Source: Rhodospirillales bacterium
GTDB taxonomy: Bacteria > Pseudomonadota > Alphaproteobacteria > Rhodospirillales > Shumkoniaceae
Assembly (NCBI GenBank): GCA_028281785.1
Contig: JANQJG010000091.1
Span: forward strand, 1-64,000
Reading direction: 5' to 3'
Length of the DNA: 64,000 nucleotides
The position numbers were made by a program, and so were the translations under genes. Positions 10,769 through 21,747 of this stretch are shown here, in pieces (the stretch's first letter is position 1; every line of letters starts with the position of its first letter). The notes under the pieces were generated by a model. That model did no database searches. It was given only the letters and a program-made list of their open reading frames with translations, and was not told the origin of the DNA.

Positions 10769-11767
10769 CTACCGCGGGAGAGCTTCCATCTCGGCGATGA
10801 TTTCTCGAGAGCCCGGAACGTATTCATAGTACCACTCGTAGAAATCCTTCAGGGAGTCCTTCATTTCTTGGCGCATCTCGGGCGAGGGAACGATGACCTT
10901 GATGCCGTTCGATCGCATGAACTCCTTGGCCGCGACATCGTCCTTTTCGGAGATTTCCCAGTTATGCTCGATGGCCTTGGCCACGTTATCCATGAAGATC
11001 TTTTGCACATCCGGGGGAAGACCGTCGTAGAACTTCTTGTTCACCAACCAGGGATTCGCCACGAACATGTGTCGGGATTGCAGAATGTACTTCTGCACTT
11101 CCCACCAACCGGCGGCCTTCACCGTTGAGTATGGATTGTCCTGGCCGTCGACGACCTTGGTTTCCAGGGCGGTATAGACCTCGCCCATCGGCATCATAAC
11201 GGTGTTCGCTCCGAACGCTTCGAACATCTTCACGTAGATCTCGTTGGTTGGAACGCGGATTTTCATCTTTTTCAGGTCATCCATGCTTTCCAACGGAAAA
11301 CTACTGGAGACCTGACGAAAACCGTTAACCGAATAGCCGACGATCATGACCCCCGTCTTCTTGGTATAGTCGCCTGCGATTTTTTGGCCGATGGGGCCGG
11401 TATAGGCGGCCTTGACCTGTTTCCAGGTCTCGAAAACAAACGGCGGCTCCACAAGAGCCAACATCGGTTCATCTTTCTTGATCAATCCGCCGGATACCGC
11501 CATCTGGACGATGCCACGCTTGATGGAATCGATGAAGGTTTCCTCGTTGCCGAGTTGGCTGTTGGGGAAAAGCTGTATTTCCAGAACGCCGTTGGTCTCT
11601 TTCTCCACATTTGCCTTGAGGAGCTCAAGGGTGATGTGGGCGGGATGGCTGGTGGGGAAATAGTAGGCAACGCGCATGGTATATTTCTGCGCTGCCATGG
11701 CCGATCCGCAAACCGATACTGCCAACGCGGCCGCCGTGCACACTCCGAGTAGCTGTAGCTTTTTCAT
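10769..11767 (-). CDS. TRAP transporter solute-binding protein (DctP family)
   Basis: 332 aa periplasmic receptor with a signal peptide (MKKLQLLGVCTAAALAVSV, cleavage near AMAAQ). DctP signatures are present: FPNSQLGNEETFIDSIKRG, the substrate-Arg region KIRVPTNEIYVKMFEAFGA and MPMGEVYTALETKVVDGQDNP. AGGAG precedes the ATG by eight bases. It heads a P-Q-M operon on the minus strand, downstream of an FCD regulator. The ligand cannot be read from the sequence, but a small carboxylate is expected for the family. Confidence 0.93.
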   Translation of the reverse strand: MKKLQLLGVCTAAALAVSVCGSAMAAQKYTMRVAYYFPTSHPAHITLELLKANVEKETNGVLEIQLFPNSQLGNEETFIDSIKRGIVQMAVSGGLIKKDEPMLALVEPPFVFETWKQVKAAYTGPIGQKIAGDYTKKTGVMIVGYSVNGFRQVSSSFPLESMDDLKKMKIRVPTNEIYVKMFEAFGANTVMMPMGEVYTALETKVVDGQDNPYSTVKAAGWWEVQKYILQSRHMFVANPWLVNKKFYDGLPPDVQKIFMDNVAKAIEHNWEISEKDDVAAKEFMRSNGIKVIVPSPEMRQEMKDSLKDFYEWYYEYVPGSREIIAEMEALPR

Positions 11768-11834
11768 GGAAATCTCCTCTGCTATTCGAGGCGCTTAAAC
11801 CACCACGCCTTCGCCTTTTCGTCGTTTCGCGTTC

Positions 11835-11854
11835 ATGGATGCAACGACATCCAT
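11835..11854. promoter_or_regulatory. Inverted repeat upstream of the TRAP operon
   Basis: ATGGATG and CATCCAT form a perfect 7-bp inverted repeat separated by six bases, 68-87 bases upstream of dctP. In the otherwise empty 244-bp gap between the regulator and the TRAP operon it is the clearest operator candidate. Confidence 0.35.
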
Positions 11855-12011
11855 ACCGACATGCCTCCACCGGAACGGTCCGAGTGGCGCGAACTACCCG
11901 GCGAGAGACACCCAAGGCCGACACTGCCTTGACCACTTCTTTAAAAATACGTACGAAAATTCGCTCCGGAATCGCGCCAAGAGACGCCGGATACAAGTCA
12001 TTCTGTCCTCC

Positions 12012-12749
12012 CTAATCGGAATTTAAGGGCGAGCCGAAAGCGGAATTCTTTTCCATGTGATTCCGCACGCCATCTTCCAATTTCACCAGGTGTTCGTTCA
12101 GAATCCGCGCCGCCAACTCCCCCTGGCCGTTCCGCACGGCGTTGAAGATCGCCACATGTTCCCTATGGCCTTGTTTCCCGGCGTCCGGGCGGTAGATCGC
12201 CTTGCGCATCACCGCCAGCACCTTTTGGCCGAAGGACATCTGCAAGGAGGACAGCATGCCGCTGTGACCGGCGGCGCCGAGGGCGGAATGGAAGTCGAAA
12301 TCCAAAATCGCCCGATCGGGGTCATCGTCCTCGCAATCGGCCAATCGATCGAGGCAGTTCCGCATGGCGGCCAAATCGTCATCGGTCCGGCGCACGGCCG
12401 CGAGCCGCGCCAATTCGCATTCGATTCCACGTCGGGCCTCGATGATTTCGATCGCCTCCCGAGCCCCACGCACGGGAACGAGCTGAATCGACGCGCTTAA
12501 GATTGAATCGTTCAGGCTTTCGGCCACGAAGGTCCCGAGACTACCCCGCTGTTCGAGAATGCCGGAAAACACCAGGGCCTTAAGCCCCTCGCGCAAGGCC
12601 GGGCGACTGACTTGAAACATTTCAGTCAATTCCCGTTCCGTCGGAACCCGCTGGCCCGGCTTCAAGACGCCGGCCGAAATGGCCGCTAAAACCTGGTTCC
12701 GGATGGCCTCGCCTGTCGTCGACCGTTCAATCTTTTGGAACATCGACAA
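12012..12749 (-). CDS. GntR-family transcriptional regulator, FadR/FCD type
   Basis: 245 aa. The winged helix-turn-helix lies in residues 10-70 (VPTERELTEMFQVSRPALREG is the recognition region) and the helical FCD ligand domain in about 90-225, with family D-x3-H and late His positions for a metal-bound carboxylate. It is transcribed in the same direction as, and just upstream of, the TRAP operon and is its likely regulator. A FadR-type site lies 68-78 bases upstream of its own start, suggesting autoregulation. Confidence 0.88.
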   Translation of the reverse strand: MSMFQKIERSTTGEAIRNQVLAAISAGVLKPGQRVPTERELTEMFQVSRPALREGLKALVFSGILEQRGSLGTFVAESLNDSILSASIQLVPVRGAREAIEIIEARRGIECELARLAAVRRTDDDLAAMRNCLDRLADCEDDDPDRAILDFDFHSALGAAGHSGMLSSLQMSFGQKVLAVMRKAIYRPDAGKQGHREHVAIFNAVRNGQGELAARILNEHLVKLEDGVRNHMEKNSAFGSPLNSD

Positions 12750-12816
12750 ACCCTACTCCTATCGCGCCAAAGTCTACAGAGTGGTTTATCTATATGTCAA
12801 TAAATCATACTGTCTA

Positions 12817-12827
12817 TTGTCAGACCA
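12817..12827. promoter_or_regulatory. FadR-type GntR operator upstream of the regulator
   Basis: TTGTCAGACCA fits the consensus for FadR-subfamily GntR sites, TNGT-N3-ACNA. It lies in the 306-base AT-rich gap (12750-13055) between the regulator and the divergent Rieske gene, so it could govern either. Nothing else gene-like is seen in that gap. Confidence 0.45.
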
Positions 12828-13055
12828 AACCTTGAGGCCATATCTCTCGACAACATTCCTCAGGTCGATCAGAGGCGGCCGCCGCAACCGAAAATGCCGT
12901 CAGGCGGCTGGCGGCTGGAAACCGGTAACGCCCGGCGACGGCCCGCTGTACAATGGGGAGCTTGCACGAGGCGATTTGCCTTTGGCCGTCTTTGTAGCCG
13001 GCCTCTTTTTTTGAGCGCCGCTGCGATCCTCCGACGAACCCGCAGAGGAGTCCGG

Positions 13056-14078
13056 ATGACGAGTTACGCCACCAATCTCTGGTACGTCGCGATGCCGGCC
13101 CGCGAGCTCAAGCGCGGCGGCATGACTGGCCGCGAGCTCTTCGGCGAGCCGGTTCTGTTCGGCCGGCGCGCGGATGGCGAAGTCTTCGCCTTTCGCGACA
13201 TCTGCCCCCATCGCGGGGTTCTCCTCTCGGCCGGCCGCTTCGATGGCCGCGAGGTCGAATGCCCCTATCATGGCTGGCGCTTCGGCAGCGACGGCCGGTG
13301 CACCGCCATTCCGTCCCTGCTGCCGGACCAGAAGATGCATCTCGACCGGATCGGCACGCCCGCCTATCCCTGCCGGGAGAGCCAGGGACTGATCTGGATC
13401 CATTGGGGCGAGGGTGCCGCGGTCGAGGATCCGCCCGTCATTCCTGAGATCGGCGATCTGTCGCCCGGGGTCGCGGCCACGCTCGACCTCCCCTGCGATA
13501 TCGACAACGCGGTCTACGGCCTGCTCGATCCCGCCCACGGCCCTTATGTGCACAATTCGCGCTGGTGGCGCAGCCGCCGCGCCCTGCGCGAGAAGACCAA
13601 GCACTACGTTCCCAGCCGGCGCGGCTTCACGATGGCCCGGCACAGTCCGACCCAGGGCGGGCTCACTTATGCGCTGCTCGGCGGGAACGTCTCGACGGAA
13701 ATCTCCTTCGAGCTTCCCGGGCTTCGGATCGAGGTGATTCAGGGCGATCGCGGGACCGTTGGCAGCGTCACCGCGGTCACGCCGGTGACCGCCTCGCGGA
13801 CCCGGCTCTGTCATCTCCTCTATTGGACGATACCCTGGCTGACCCCGCTGAAACCCGTGGCCGGGGCCTTCGCCCGCGCTTTCCTCAAGCAGGATCAATG
13901 GATCATGGAGGTGCAGCAGCAGGGGCTGCGCCATGGCGCCCCGCAGATCCTGATCAACGACGCCGACACGCTGGTGAAGTGGTATCTTCGCCTCAAGCGC
14001 GACTGGCAGGCCGCGCAGGAAGACAACTCCGAGTTCGTCAATCCCCTGCCGGAAACCACACTCCGCTGGCAGACCTGA
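13056..14078 (+). CDS. Rieske non-heme iron oxygenase, vanillate O-demethylase/PaO type
   Basis: 340 aa starting at ATG 13056 with a GAGGAG ribosome-binding site; the frame is open further upstream without a credible start. The N-terminal Rieske domain has Cys50-x-His52 (CPHRG) and Cys69-x2-His72 (CPYHGW) binding a [2Fe-2S] cluster. The catalytic domain has Asp158, His161 and His166 in LLDPAHGPYVH, matching the mononuclear iron site. Such enzymes demethylate or hydroxylate aromatic or heterocyclic substrates with a separate reductase, which is not encoded nearby. The substrate is unknown. Confidence 0.88.
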   Translation: MTSYATNLWYVAMPARELKRGGMTGRELFGEPVLFGRRADGEVFAFRDICPHRGVLLSAGRFDGREVECPYHGWRFGSDGRCTAIPSLLPDQKMHLDRIGTPAYPCRESQGLIWIHWGEGAAVEDPPVIPEIGDLSPGVAATLDLPCDIDNAVYGLLDPAHGPYVHNSRWWRSRRALREKTKHYVPSRRGFTMARHSPTQGGLTYALLGGNVSTEISFELPGLRIEVIQGDRGTVGSVTAVTPVTASRTRLCHLLYWTIPWLTPLKPVAGAFARAFLKQDQWIMEVQQQGLRHGAPQILINDADTLVKWYLRLKRDWQAAQEDNSEFVNPLPETTLRWQT

Positions 14079-14245
14079 TGGTGGGCCTCGGACGTGGAGC
14101 ACCCGACCGGCACCTGGGGAGTGCCCGACCCCTCGACCCGCGATGAGGATTGCGGGCGCGGCCTGGCTTGACATGGCCGTCGTTGTTCCGCTCCGCGACG
14201 ACGCGTACGCCGGCCGTCTTTGGATCACACACTCAGGATGATAAG

Positions 14246-14923
14246 ATGCTGAAAGAAAGAGAAGAAATGCGCCCGACCGATCGTCTCCGTATCCAGAACG
14301 ATGGCTTTTGGCAGGCCGCGACCACTCATCGGTTCTGCAAGGAACTGGCCGAGGGCTCGCTGCCGATTGAGAAAATGCGGGCTTATCTGATCCAGGACTA
14401 TATGTTCGTTGACGGCTTCGTGCGTCTGCTCGCATCCGCCATCGCCCACGCGCCGAGCCTTGCCGACAGCGTGCCCGCCGCCCAGTTTCTGGCCGTCATC
14501 ACCGGTCCGGAAAACACCTATTTCCTGAGAGCGTTTGAAGCGCTCGGCGTTACCGACGCGGATCAGCGGGTCAACCCGGCTCCGGTCACTGCGGCCTTTA
14601 TTGATCTCATGGCTCGAGCGGCATCCTCCGGACAGTATGGGCAAATGCTGGCCGTGCTGACGGTTGCCGAATGGAGCTATCTATCCTGGGCGCGGCCCTT
14701 CAATCCGCCCTCGCCGGACCTTTCCTTCTGGTTCTCAGAGTGGATCACGCTCCATGCGGGCGAGGAGTTTGAGGGCGTCGTGGACTATTTGCGAACGCAG
14801 CTCGATCGCCAATGGGGCCATCTCGACGCGTCCGCCCGCGCGGATGTGGAGGCGTTCTTCGCTGAAGCCGTGGCACTCGAAAAGCGGTTTTTTGACGCCG
14901 CCTATCAGGGGTTTGGCGAATAG
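14246..14923 (+). CDS. TenA/THI-4-family protein, TenA_E-like
   Basis: 225 aa helical TenA fold. ATG 14246 follows AGGA by seven bases; ATG 14267 is an alternative. Family hallmarks are QDYMFVDGF near residue 50 and the helix around AVLTVAEWSYLSWA. In classic thiaminase II the latter position carries the nucleophilic Cys; here Glu stands instead, which places the protein with the TenA_E subgroup involved in salvage of thiamine pyrimidine fragments or unassigned hydrolysis. It follows the Rieske gene by 167 bases and precedes an exporter and a peptide-type ABC importer. The exact reaction is unknown. Confidence 0.75.
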   Translation: MLKEREEMRPTDRLRIQNDGFWQAATTHRFCKELAEGSLPIEKMRAYLIQDYMFVDGFVRLLASAIAHAPSLADSVPAAQFLAVITGPENTYFLRAFEALGVTDADQRVNPAPVTAAFIDLMARAASSGQYGQMLAVLTVAEWSYLSWARPFNPPSPDLSFWFSEWITLHAGEEFEGVVDYLRTQLDRQWGHLDASARADVEAFFAEAVALEKRFFDAAYQGFGE

Positions 14924-15108
14924 ACATGGGCTGGTATTTATTTTTGTTGCGTCGGCCGCTCACGGCCTGACAGGCGACCAACCCAGCGCGATTTTACCAA
15001 CGGTCCCGCGACGCCCCTGCTACCCGTTTCTGCGTCCGTGGCCGGGAGTTGAACGCGATTTCAGGGGACACGTGAATCTCCTTACCCTGAAGAAAGGAGG
15101 GGGCTCGG

Positions 15109-16011
15109 GTGCCGGCTGTATCCACAAGATCGCGGTCGTTGTTTCAGGGGGCGCTGCTGATGTTCGGCATGAGCAGCGCGGTCGCTCTCGACACGGCGGT
15201 CGTCCGGCTCGTGGTCGAGGAACTCCACCCCTTCGAGATCGCCTTCTTCCGGACGCTGTTCAGCCTCCTTTTCTTGCTTCCCTGGCTGTGGCGCGGCGGG
15301 CTCGCGGCGCTCGCCACGCGGCGTCTGCCCATGCATGTCGTGCGCGCGGCCGGCAAGCTCGCGGCGCTGGTTGCCTTTTTCTACGCCGTCTCGCTGATGC
15401 CGCTGGCGGAGGTCACGGCGGTGATGTTCGCCATGCCGCTTTTCGCCGCGATCGGCGCCTGGATGTTCCTCGGTGAGGCCATGCGTCCGGTGCGCCTGAC
15501 GGCCACGTTGCTGGGCTTCGCCGGTGTGCTCGTTGTTGTGCGTCCAGGTACCGATCTTTTCGGCATTGGCGCTTTCGCGGCGGTCGGCGCGGCGCTCGGC
15601 CTGGCCTCGGTGGCGCTGATCGTCAAATACCTCGCCCGTTTCGAACGGAGCCGGACCATCGTCTTCTGGAACTTTCTTCTCATGACCCCGATGGCGGCCC
15701 TGATCGCGATTCCGGTCTGGCAGTGGCCGAGCTGGACGGCGCTCGCCTGGCTGATCCTTCAGGGGCTGCTGGGCATGGTGGCGCAGCTCTGCTTCGCCCG
15801 GGCGGTTCAGCTCGGCGATGCCTCGACCCTGATGCCGCTCGATTTCCTGCGCCTGCCGATCGTCGCGGGAATCGCCTATCTCGCCTTTGGCGAGATTCCT
15901 GGCCTGTGGACTTGGCTCGGTGCCGGCGTGATCTTCGCGGCTACCGTCGTTCTGCTGCGTGACGAGGCCCGTTCCGGCGTGCCCATTGATTCGCGTGGGA
16001 GCGGTTGTTAG
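15109..16011 (+). CDS. EamA/DMT-superfamily transporter
   Basis: 300 aa with about ten predicted membrane helices in two EamA repeats (residues 12-140 and 150-290). The start is GTG 15109, chosen because AAAGGAGG sits eight bases upstream. Motifs typical of the family include LHPFEIAFFRTLFSLL and PLAEVTAVMFAMPLFAAIGAW. These inner-membrane carriers mostly export metabolites or amino acids. No substrate can be inferred beyond its place between TenA and the ABC operon. Confidence 0.85.
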   Translation: MPAVSTRSRSLFQGALLMFGMSSAVALDTAVVRLVVEELHPFEIAFFRTLFSLLFLLPWLWRGGLAALATRRLPMHVVRAAGKLAALVAFFYAVSLMPLAEVTAVMFAMPLFAAIGAWMFLGEAMRPVRLTATLLGFAGVLVVVRPGTDLFGIGAFAAVGAALGLASVALIVKYLARFERSRTIVFWNFLLMTPMAALIAIPVWQWPSWTALAWLILQGLLGMVAQLCFARAVQLGDASTLMPLDFLRLPIVAGIAYLAFGEIPGLWTWLGAGVIFAATVVLLRDEARSGVPIDSRGSGC

Positions 16012-16031
16012 CATTCAGTATCAATTGAAAT

Positions 16032-16055
16032 ATCGGTTTCATGACACCGGTATCA
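16032..16055. promoter_or_regulatory. Imperfect palindrome upstream of the ABC operon
   Basis: ATATCGGT and ACCGGTAT form an inverted repeat (7 of 8 positions) around an eight-base spacer, 29-52 bases upstream of the binding-protein start. It is a possible operator in the 72-base gap before the operon. Confidence 0.3.
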
Positions 16056-16083
16056 CCGCTAAAGCCAAGGGGAGGCTCTTAAT

Positions 16084-17610
16084 ATGAAATGGAGGATGAC
16101 GCTTTTCGGCTTGTCACTGCCGCTGGCGGCCGGAGCCCTGGCGATGATGATCGCCGGCGGCGCGGTCGCTCAGGACAAAACCGTCACGGTCGTGCTTTCC
16201 GAGGAGCCGGACATCGTCGATCCTTGCGAATCGAGCCGCTCCAATATCGGGCGGATCGTCAAGCAGAACATCACCGAGACCCTGACCGAGATCGACCCCA
16301 AGGACGGAAGCATCACGCCCAGACTGGCGACCGCCTGGGAGCAAGTCGATGAGCTGACCTGGCGATTCACCCTGCGCGAAGGCGTCAAGTTCCATGACGG
16401 GTCGGACTTCAACGCCGAGAACGCGGTGATCGCCATCAACCGCACGCTCAATCCCAACCAAGACTGCGAGGTCCGCCTTAAATTCTTCGGCAACATCAAG
16501 CTGATGCCGGCGGCGGTCGACACCTACACCCTGGAAGTGAAAACCGAAACGCCGCAACCCATCCTGCCCACGCTCATGGGCACCATGACCATCACCGGCC
16601 CCAAGACCCAGGAAGCCAAGGGCACGCAGAACCCCGTGGGGACGGGCCCCTACAAATTCGTCAGCTGGACTCCCGGCCAGGAGGTCGTGCTGGAGCGCTT
16701 CGACGGATATTGGGGCGACAAGCCCGAGGCCGAGGGCGCGCGCTACATCTGGCGCAACGAGTCGGCGGTGCGCGCGGCCATGGTCGCCACCGGCGAGGCC
16801 GATATCGCGCCCAACATAGCGCTGCAGGACGCGACTGACCCGAAGATGGATTTCAGCTATTTCAACTCCGAAACCTCGCGGCTGCGCATCGACTTAACGC
16901 GGGCGCCGCTCGACGACATCCGCGTCCGCCAGGCCCTCAACTACGCCATCGACCGCGAGGCCATGCGCGGCACCATCTTCAGCAAGGATGTCGTGCCCTC
17001 GACCAACCTCGTCGTGCCCAGCATCAGCGGGCATAACCCCGACCTCAAGGTCTGGCCGTACGATCCCGCCAAGGCGAAGGAGCTGCTGGCGGCGGCCAAG
17101 GCCGACGGCGTGCCGGTCGACAACGAGATCACGATCCTCGGCCGTCTCGGCATCTATCCCAACGCGACCGAGGCGATGGAGGCCACGCACGCCATGCTCC
17201 AGGAGGCCGGCTTCAACGTGAAGCTGCAGATGGTGGAGGTCAATCAGTGGGTCGATATCTTCACCCGGCCGTATGCCGAGGACCGTGGGCCCGTCCTGCA
17301 GCAAGCGCAGCACGACAACAACAGTGGCGATGCCGTCTTCACGGTCTTCTTCAAGTACGGCTGCGAGGGTCCCCAGTCGACCATCTGCGACAAGGAGATC
17401 GACCGCCTGATCGCGGAGGCGTCCGCGGCCACGGGCGACAAGCGTCGCGAGCTTTGGCAGGCGCTCTTCCGGCGCTTGCATGAAGACATCGTACCCGACG
17501 TCATGATGTTCCACATGGTGGGGTATACGCGGATCAATCCGCGGCTCGACTTCACGCCGTCGCTCTCGACCAACAGCGAACTGCAGATTTCGCAGATCAA
17601 GTTCAACTAA
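16084..17610 (+). CDS. ABC transporter substrate-binding protein, family 5 (peptide/nickel type)
   Basis: 508 aa periplasmic receptor with a signal peptide ending near GGAVAQD. SBP family 5 signatures include the segment around WRFTLREGVKFHDGSDFNAE and PVGTGPYKFVSWTPG. GGGGAGG lies eight bases before ATG 16084. Family members bind oligopeptides, glutathione, nickel chelates, sugars or opine-like compounds. It leads a five-gene importer with two permeases and a fused ATPase. The TenA and Rieske neighbours hint at a heterocyclic or aromatic solute (speculation). Confidence 0.92.
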   Translation: MKWRMTLFGLSLPLAAGALAMMIAGGAVAQDKTVTVVLSEEPDIVDPCESSRSNIGRIVKQNITETLTEIDPKDGSITPRLATAWEQVDELTWRFTLREGVKFHDGSDFNAENAVIAINRTLNPNQDCEVRLKFFGNIKLMPAAVDTYTLEVKTETPQPILPTLMGTMTITGPKTQEAKGTQNPVGTGPYKFVSWTPGQEVVLERFDGYWGDKPEAEGARYIWRNESAVRAAMVATGEADIAPNIALQDATDPKMDFSYFNSETSRLRIDLTRAPLDDIRVRQALNYAIDREAMRGTIFSKDVVPSTNLVVPSISGHNPDLKVWPYDPAKAKELLAAAKADGVPVDNEITILGRLGIYPNATEAMEATHAMLQEAGFNVKLQMVEVNQWVDIFTRPYAEDRGPVLQQAQHDNNSGDAVFTVFFKYGCEGPQSTICDKEIDRLIAEASAATGDKRRELWQALFRRLHEDIVPDVMMFHMVGYTRINPRLDFTPSLSTNSELQISQIKFN

Positions 17611-17620
17611 ACTAGGTTGC

Positions 17621-17655
17621 GGTCCGGCCGGCCCTTCCCGGGTTTGGGCCGGACC
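17621..17655 (+). repeat. Stem-loop directly after the binding-protein gene
   Basis: GGTCCGGCC (17621-17629) pairs perfectly with GGCCGGACC (17647-17655), 10 bases after the receptor stop. It has no T-run, so mRNA stabilisation or attenuation is more likely than full termination. Confidence 0.55.
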
Positions 17656-17676
17656 CACCGCCTCGGTCTGAGCCGC

Positions 17677-18600
17677 ATGGGGACATATCTCGCTCGACGG
17701 GCGGTACACAGCTTCGTTTCACTGGCGGGGCTGCTGATACTCGTCTTCTTCCTCGCCCGTTTGACGGGCGATCCCACAAATCTCTACCTGCCCCTCGACG
17801 CGACGCTCGAGGCCCGCCAGGAATTTGCGGAGAGGCACGGCTTCAACGATCCCGTCATCGTTCAGTTCGGGCGCTTCCTCTCGGGGCTCGCGGAGTTCGA
17901 CCTCGGCACCTCGATCCGCAAGCACCGACCGGCCGCTGACGTCGTTCTCGAGGCGATCCCGGTGACCCTGGGGTTGGCCGCCGTGACCATGATCGTCGCG
18001 CTCCTCGGGGCGATCGTGGTCGGCTCCCTGGCCGCCTACCGTCCTGGCCGCATCTTCGACCGCCTGGCCAGCGTGATCTCGCTGGCGAGCGCCAGCGCGC
18101 CGGACTTCTGGGTCGCCATCACCGCCATTCTGCTGTTCGCCGTGACCCTGGGCTGGCTGCCGACATCGGGCACTGGAGGCTTCGCGATCGAGTACTGGAT
18201 CATGCCGATCGGCGTCCTTCTGATCCGGCCTTTTGGACTCATGGTCCAGGTGGTGCGCGGCTCGATGCTGACCGCTCTCAGCTCGGCCTATGTCAAGACC
18301 GCGCGCGCCAAGGGCGTCACCGAACGGGCCGTGATCTTCGTCCACGCCCTGCGCAACGGCATGCTGCCGGTGATCACGGTGGCCAGCGACCAGGCCGCCG
18401 GTATCGCCAACGGCGCCGTCATCGTCGAGACTATCTTCGGCTGGCCGGGCGTCGGCAAGCTGATGATCGATTCCATTCTCTATCGCGATTTCGCGGTTAT
18501 TCAGGCGTCGATCCTGATCACCGCCGCTGTCATCTTCACCATCAATATCGTGGTCGATATCGCCTATGCCGTGCTCGACCCGCGCATCAGGCATCACTGA
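17677..18600 (+). CDS. ABC transporter permease, DppB type
   Basis: 307 aa from ATG 17677; the 20 residues available upstream from a TTG overlap the stem-loop and are not family-like. Six membrane helices are predicted. The N-terminal helix is followed by the DppB signature (AERHGFNDPVIVQFGRFLSG) and the binding-protein-dependent transport EAA loop near VKTARAKGVTERAVIFVHAL. It pairs with the DppC-type permease that starts two bases after its stop. Confidence 0.92.
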   Translation: MGTYLARRAVHSFVSLAGLLILVFFLARLTGDPTNLYLPLDATLEARQEFAERHGFNDPVIVQFGRFLSGLAEFDLGTSIRKHRPAADVVLEAIPVTLGLAAVTMIVALLGAIVVGSLAAYRPGRIFDRLASVISLASASAPDFWVAITAILLFAVTLGWLPTSGTGGFAIEYWIMPIGVLLIRPFGLMVQVVRGSMLTALSSAYVKTARAKGVTERAVIFVHALRNGMLPVITVASDQAAGIANGAVIVETIFGWPGVGKLMIDSILYRDFAVIQASILITAAVIFTINIVVDIAYAVLDPRIRHH

Positions 18601-18601
18601 G

Positions 18602-19523
18602 ATGGGCGCCGAAAGAAACACCGCCGCGGTCCCGACCGCTGCCCCGCGAAGCGGCGCTCGGGTCGTCCTCGGCCTGCTGTGGAGCGACAAGTTCGCCTTC
18701 GTCGCCGCGCTGTTCCTGATCTTCGTGGTGAGCTGCGCCGTGTTCGGTCCGCTGCTTCTGGGCGGTACCGCGACCTCGATGAATCTCAGGCTGCGTAACT
18801 TCCCGCCGTTCACCCTCGATCACGGCTGGCTGTTCGTCCTCGGCGCCGATTCGCTCGGACGCAGCATGCTCGCCCGGCTCATGGTCGCCAGCCAGAACAC
18901 CATCGCCGTGGCCGCCGCCGCCGTCGCCTTCGCGATGACCGTGGGCGGCGTGCTCGGGCTCATGGCCGGCTTCCTCGGCGGCTGGTTCGGCAACATCGTC
19001 ATGCGACTGGCCGATATCATCATGAGCTTCCCCTCGCTCCTGATCGCCGTCGTCGTCCTCTACATGTTTGAGCCGCGGGTCGCCAACCTCGTCCTCGTCC
19101 TCGGCATTACGCGGATGCCGATCTACATGCGGACCTCCCGCGCCGAGGTGCTGGAGATCCGCGAGCGCCCGTTTGTCGCCGCCGCCCGGGTCATGGGAGC
19201 CAGCTCTTTCCGGGTCGTCTTCCGGCATGTCGCGCCCACGGTTCTGCCCACCTTGACGACCATCGCCGCCCTCGACTTCGCCTTCGTGATGCTCGCGGAA
19301 TCGGCCCTCAGCTTCCTCGGCATCGGCATCCAGCCGCCGGAGATCACCTGGGGGCTGATGGTGGCGCAGGGACGCAACTATCTGAACGTCGCCTGGTGGC
19401 TGGCCTTTTTCCCGGGCCTGGCGATCATGCTCACCACGCTCTCGCTGAACCTGTTGTCGAGCTGGCTGCGCATCGCCGCCGACCCGACGCAGCGCTGGCG
19501 CCTCGAGATCCCGCGGGGCCGCG

Positions 19524-19531
<8 letters not shown>
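18602..19531 (+). CDS. ABC transporter permease, DppC type
   Basis: 309 aa from ATG 18602. A hydrophilic leader and first helix are followed by the DppC motif [15 protein letters not shown] and the EAA loop [20 protein letters not shown], which contacts the ATPase. It is the second permease half of the importer. Its last eight bases overlap the start of the ATPase gene, implying translational coupling. Confidence 0.92.
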
Positions 19532-21218
<1,687 letters not shown>

Positions 21219-21336
21219 ACGGGCAGCCCGTGGCCACTCCGCAACGGCCGCGGCATGCGCCCTCGACTCAATCCGGATACGCGCCGGCAACGTAGTGCTT
21301 TGAGACAATCATTCCAGTGCGCGACGCGGCACGGCC

Positions 21337-21737
21337 ATGACCATCACCCCGATCTATGCGGGTCTCCTGACCCTATTGTTTGTCGCGCTCAGCGTTCGGG
21401 TCATCGGCGGGCGCCGGATGGCCGGCGTCGGGCTCGGTGACGGTGGCAATCGCCTGTTGCTGAGAAAAACCCGGGCGCATGGGAATTTCGCGGAGTATGT
21501 GCCCTTCGCTCTGATCCTCATGGCGCTTGCGGAGTTGCAGCCGGCCCCGGCTGGGTCGTTCACCTGCTGGGCCTCCTCCTTCTTACGGGGCGGTCGCTCC
21601 ACGCCTATGGTTTCAGCCGAGAGCCGGAAGTCGCCCGCTGCCGCGTCCTCGGCATGGCGCTGACCTTCGGCGCATTGATCACGGGAGCCTTCGTCAATCT
21701 CGGTCTGAGCGGCGTGAAGTTCCTCGCGGGAGGGTGA
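21337..21737 (+). pseudogene. MAPEG-family membrane protein, frameshifted
   Basis: The first 67 or so codons read MTITPIYAGLLTLLFVALSV through RAHGNFAEYVPFALILMALAELQ, the MAPEG N-terminal half including the conserved N-x2-EY motif. The reading frame then changes near 21540. The third frame continues with the family's second half (GWVVHLLGLLLLTGRSLHAY, then MALTFGALITGAF) to a TGA at 21735. Together they make about 130 residues, the normal length. A single indel in a GC-rich stretch explains it, either a real mutation or a sequencing error. MAPEG proteins are eicosanoid/glutathione-type membrane enzymes. Confidence 0.8.
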
Positions 21738-21747
21738 AGCAACCCCT

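Noticed and set aside
12900-14435. 511-codon minus-strand frame opposite the Rieske gene
   Set aside because: The plus strand carries complete Rieske and iron motifs and a good ribosome-binding site; the minus frame has no recognisable domain.
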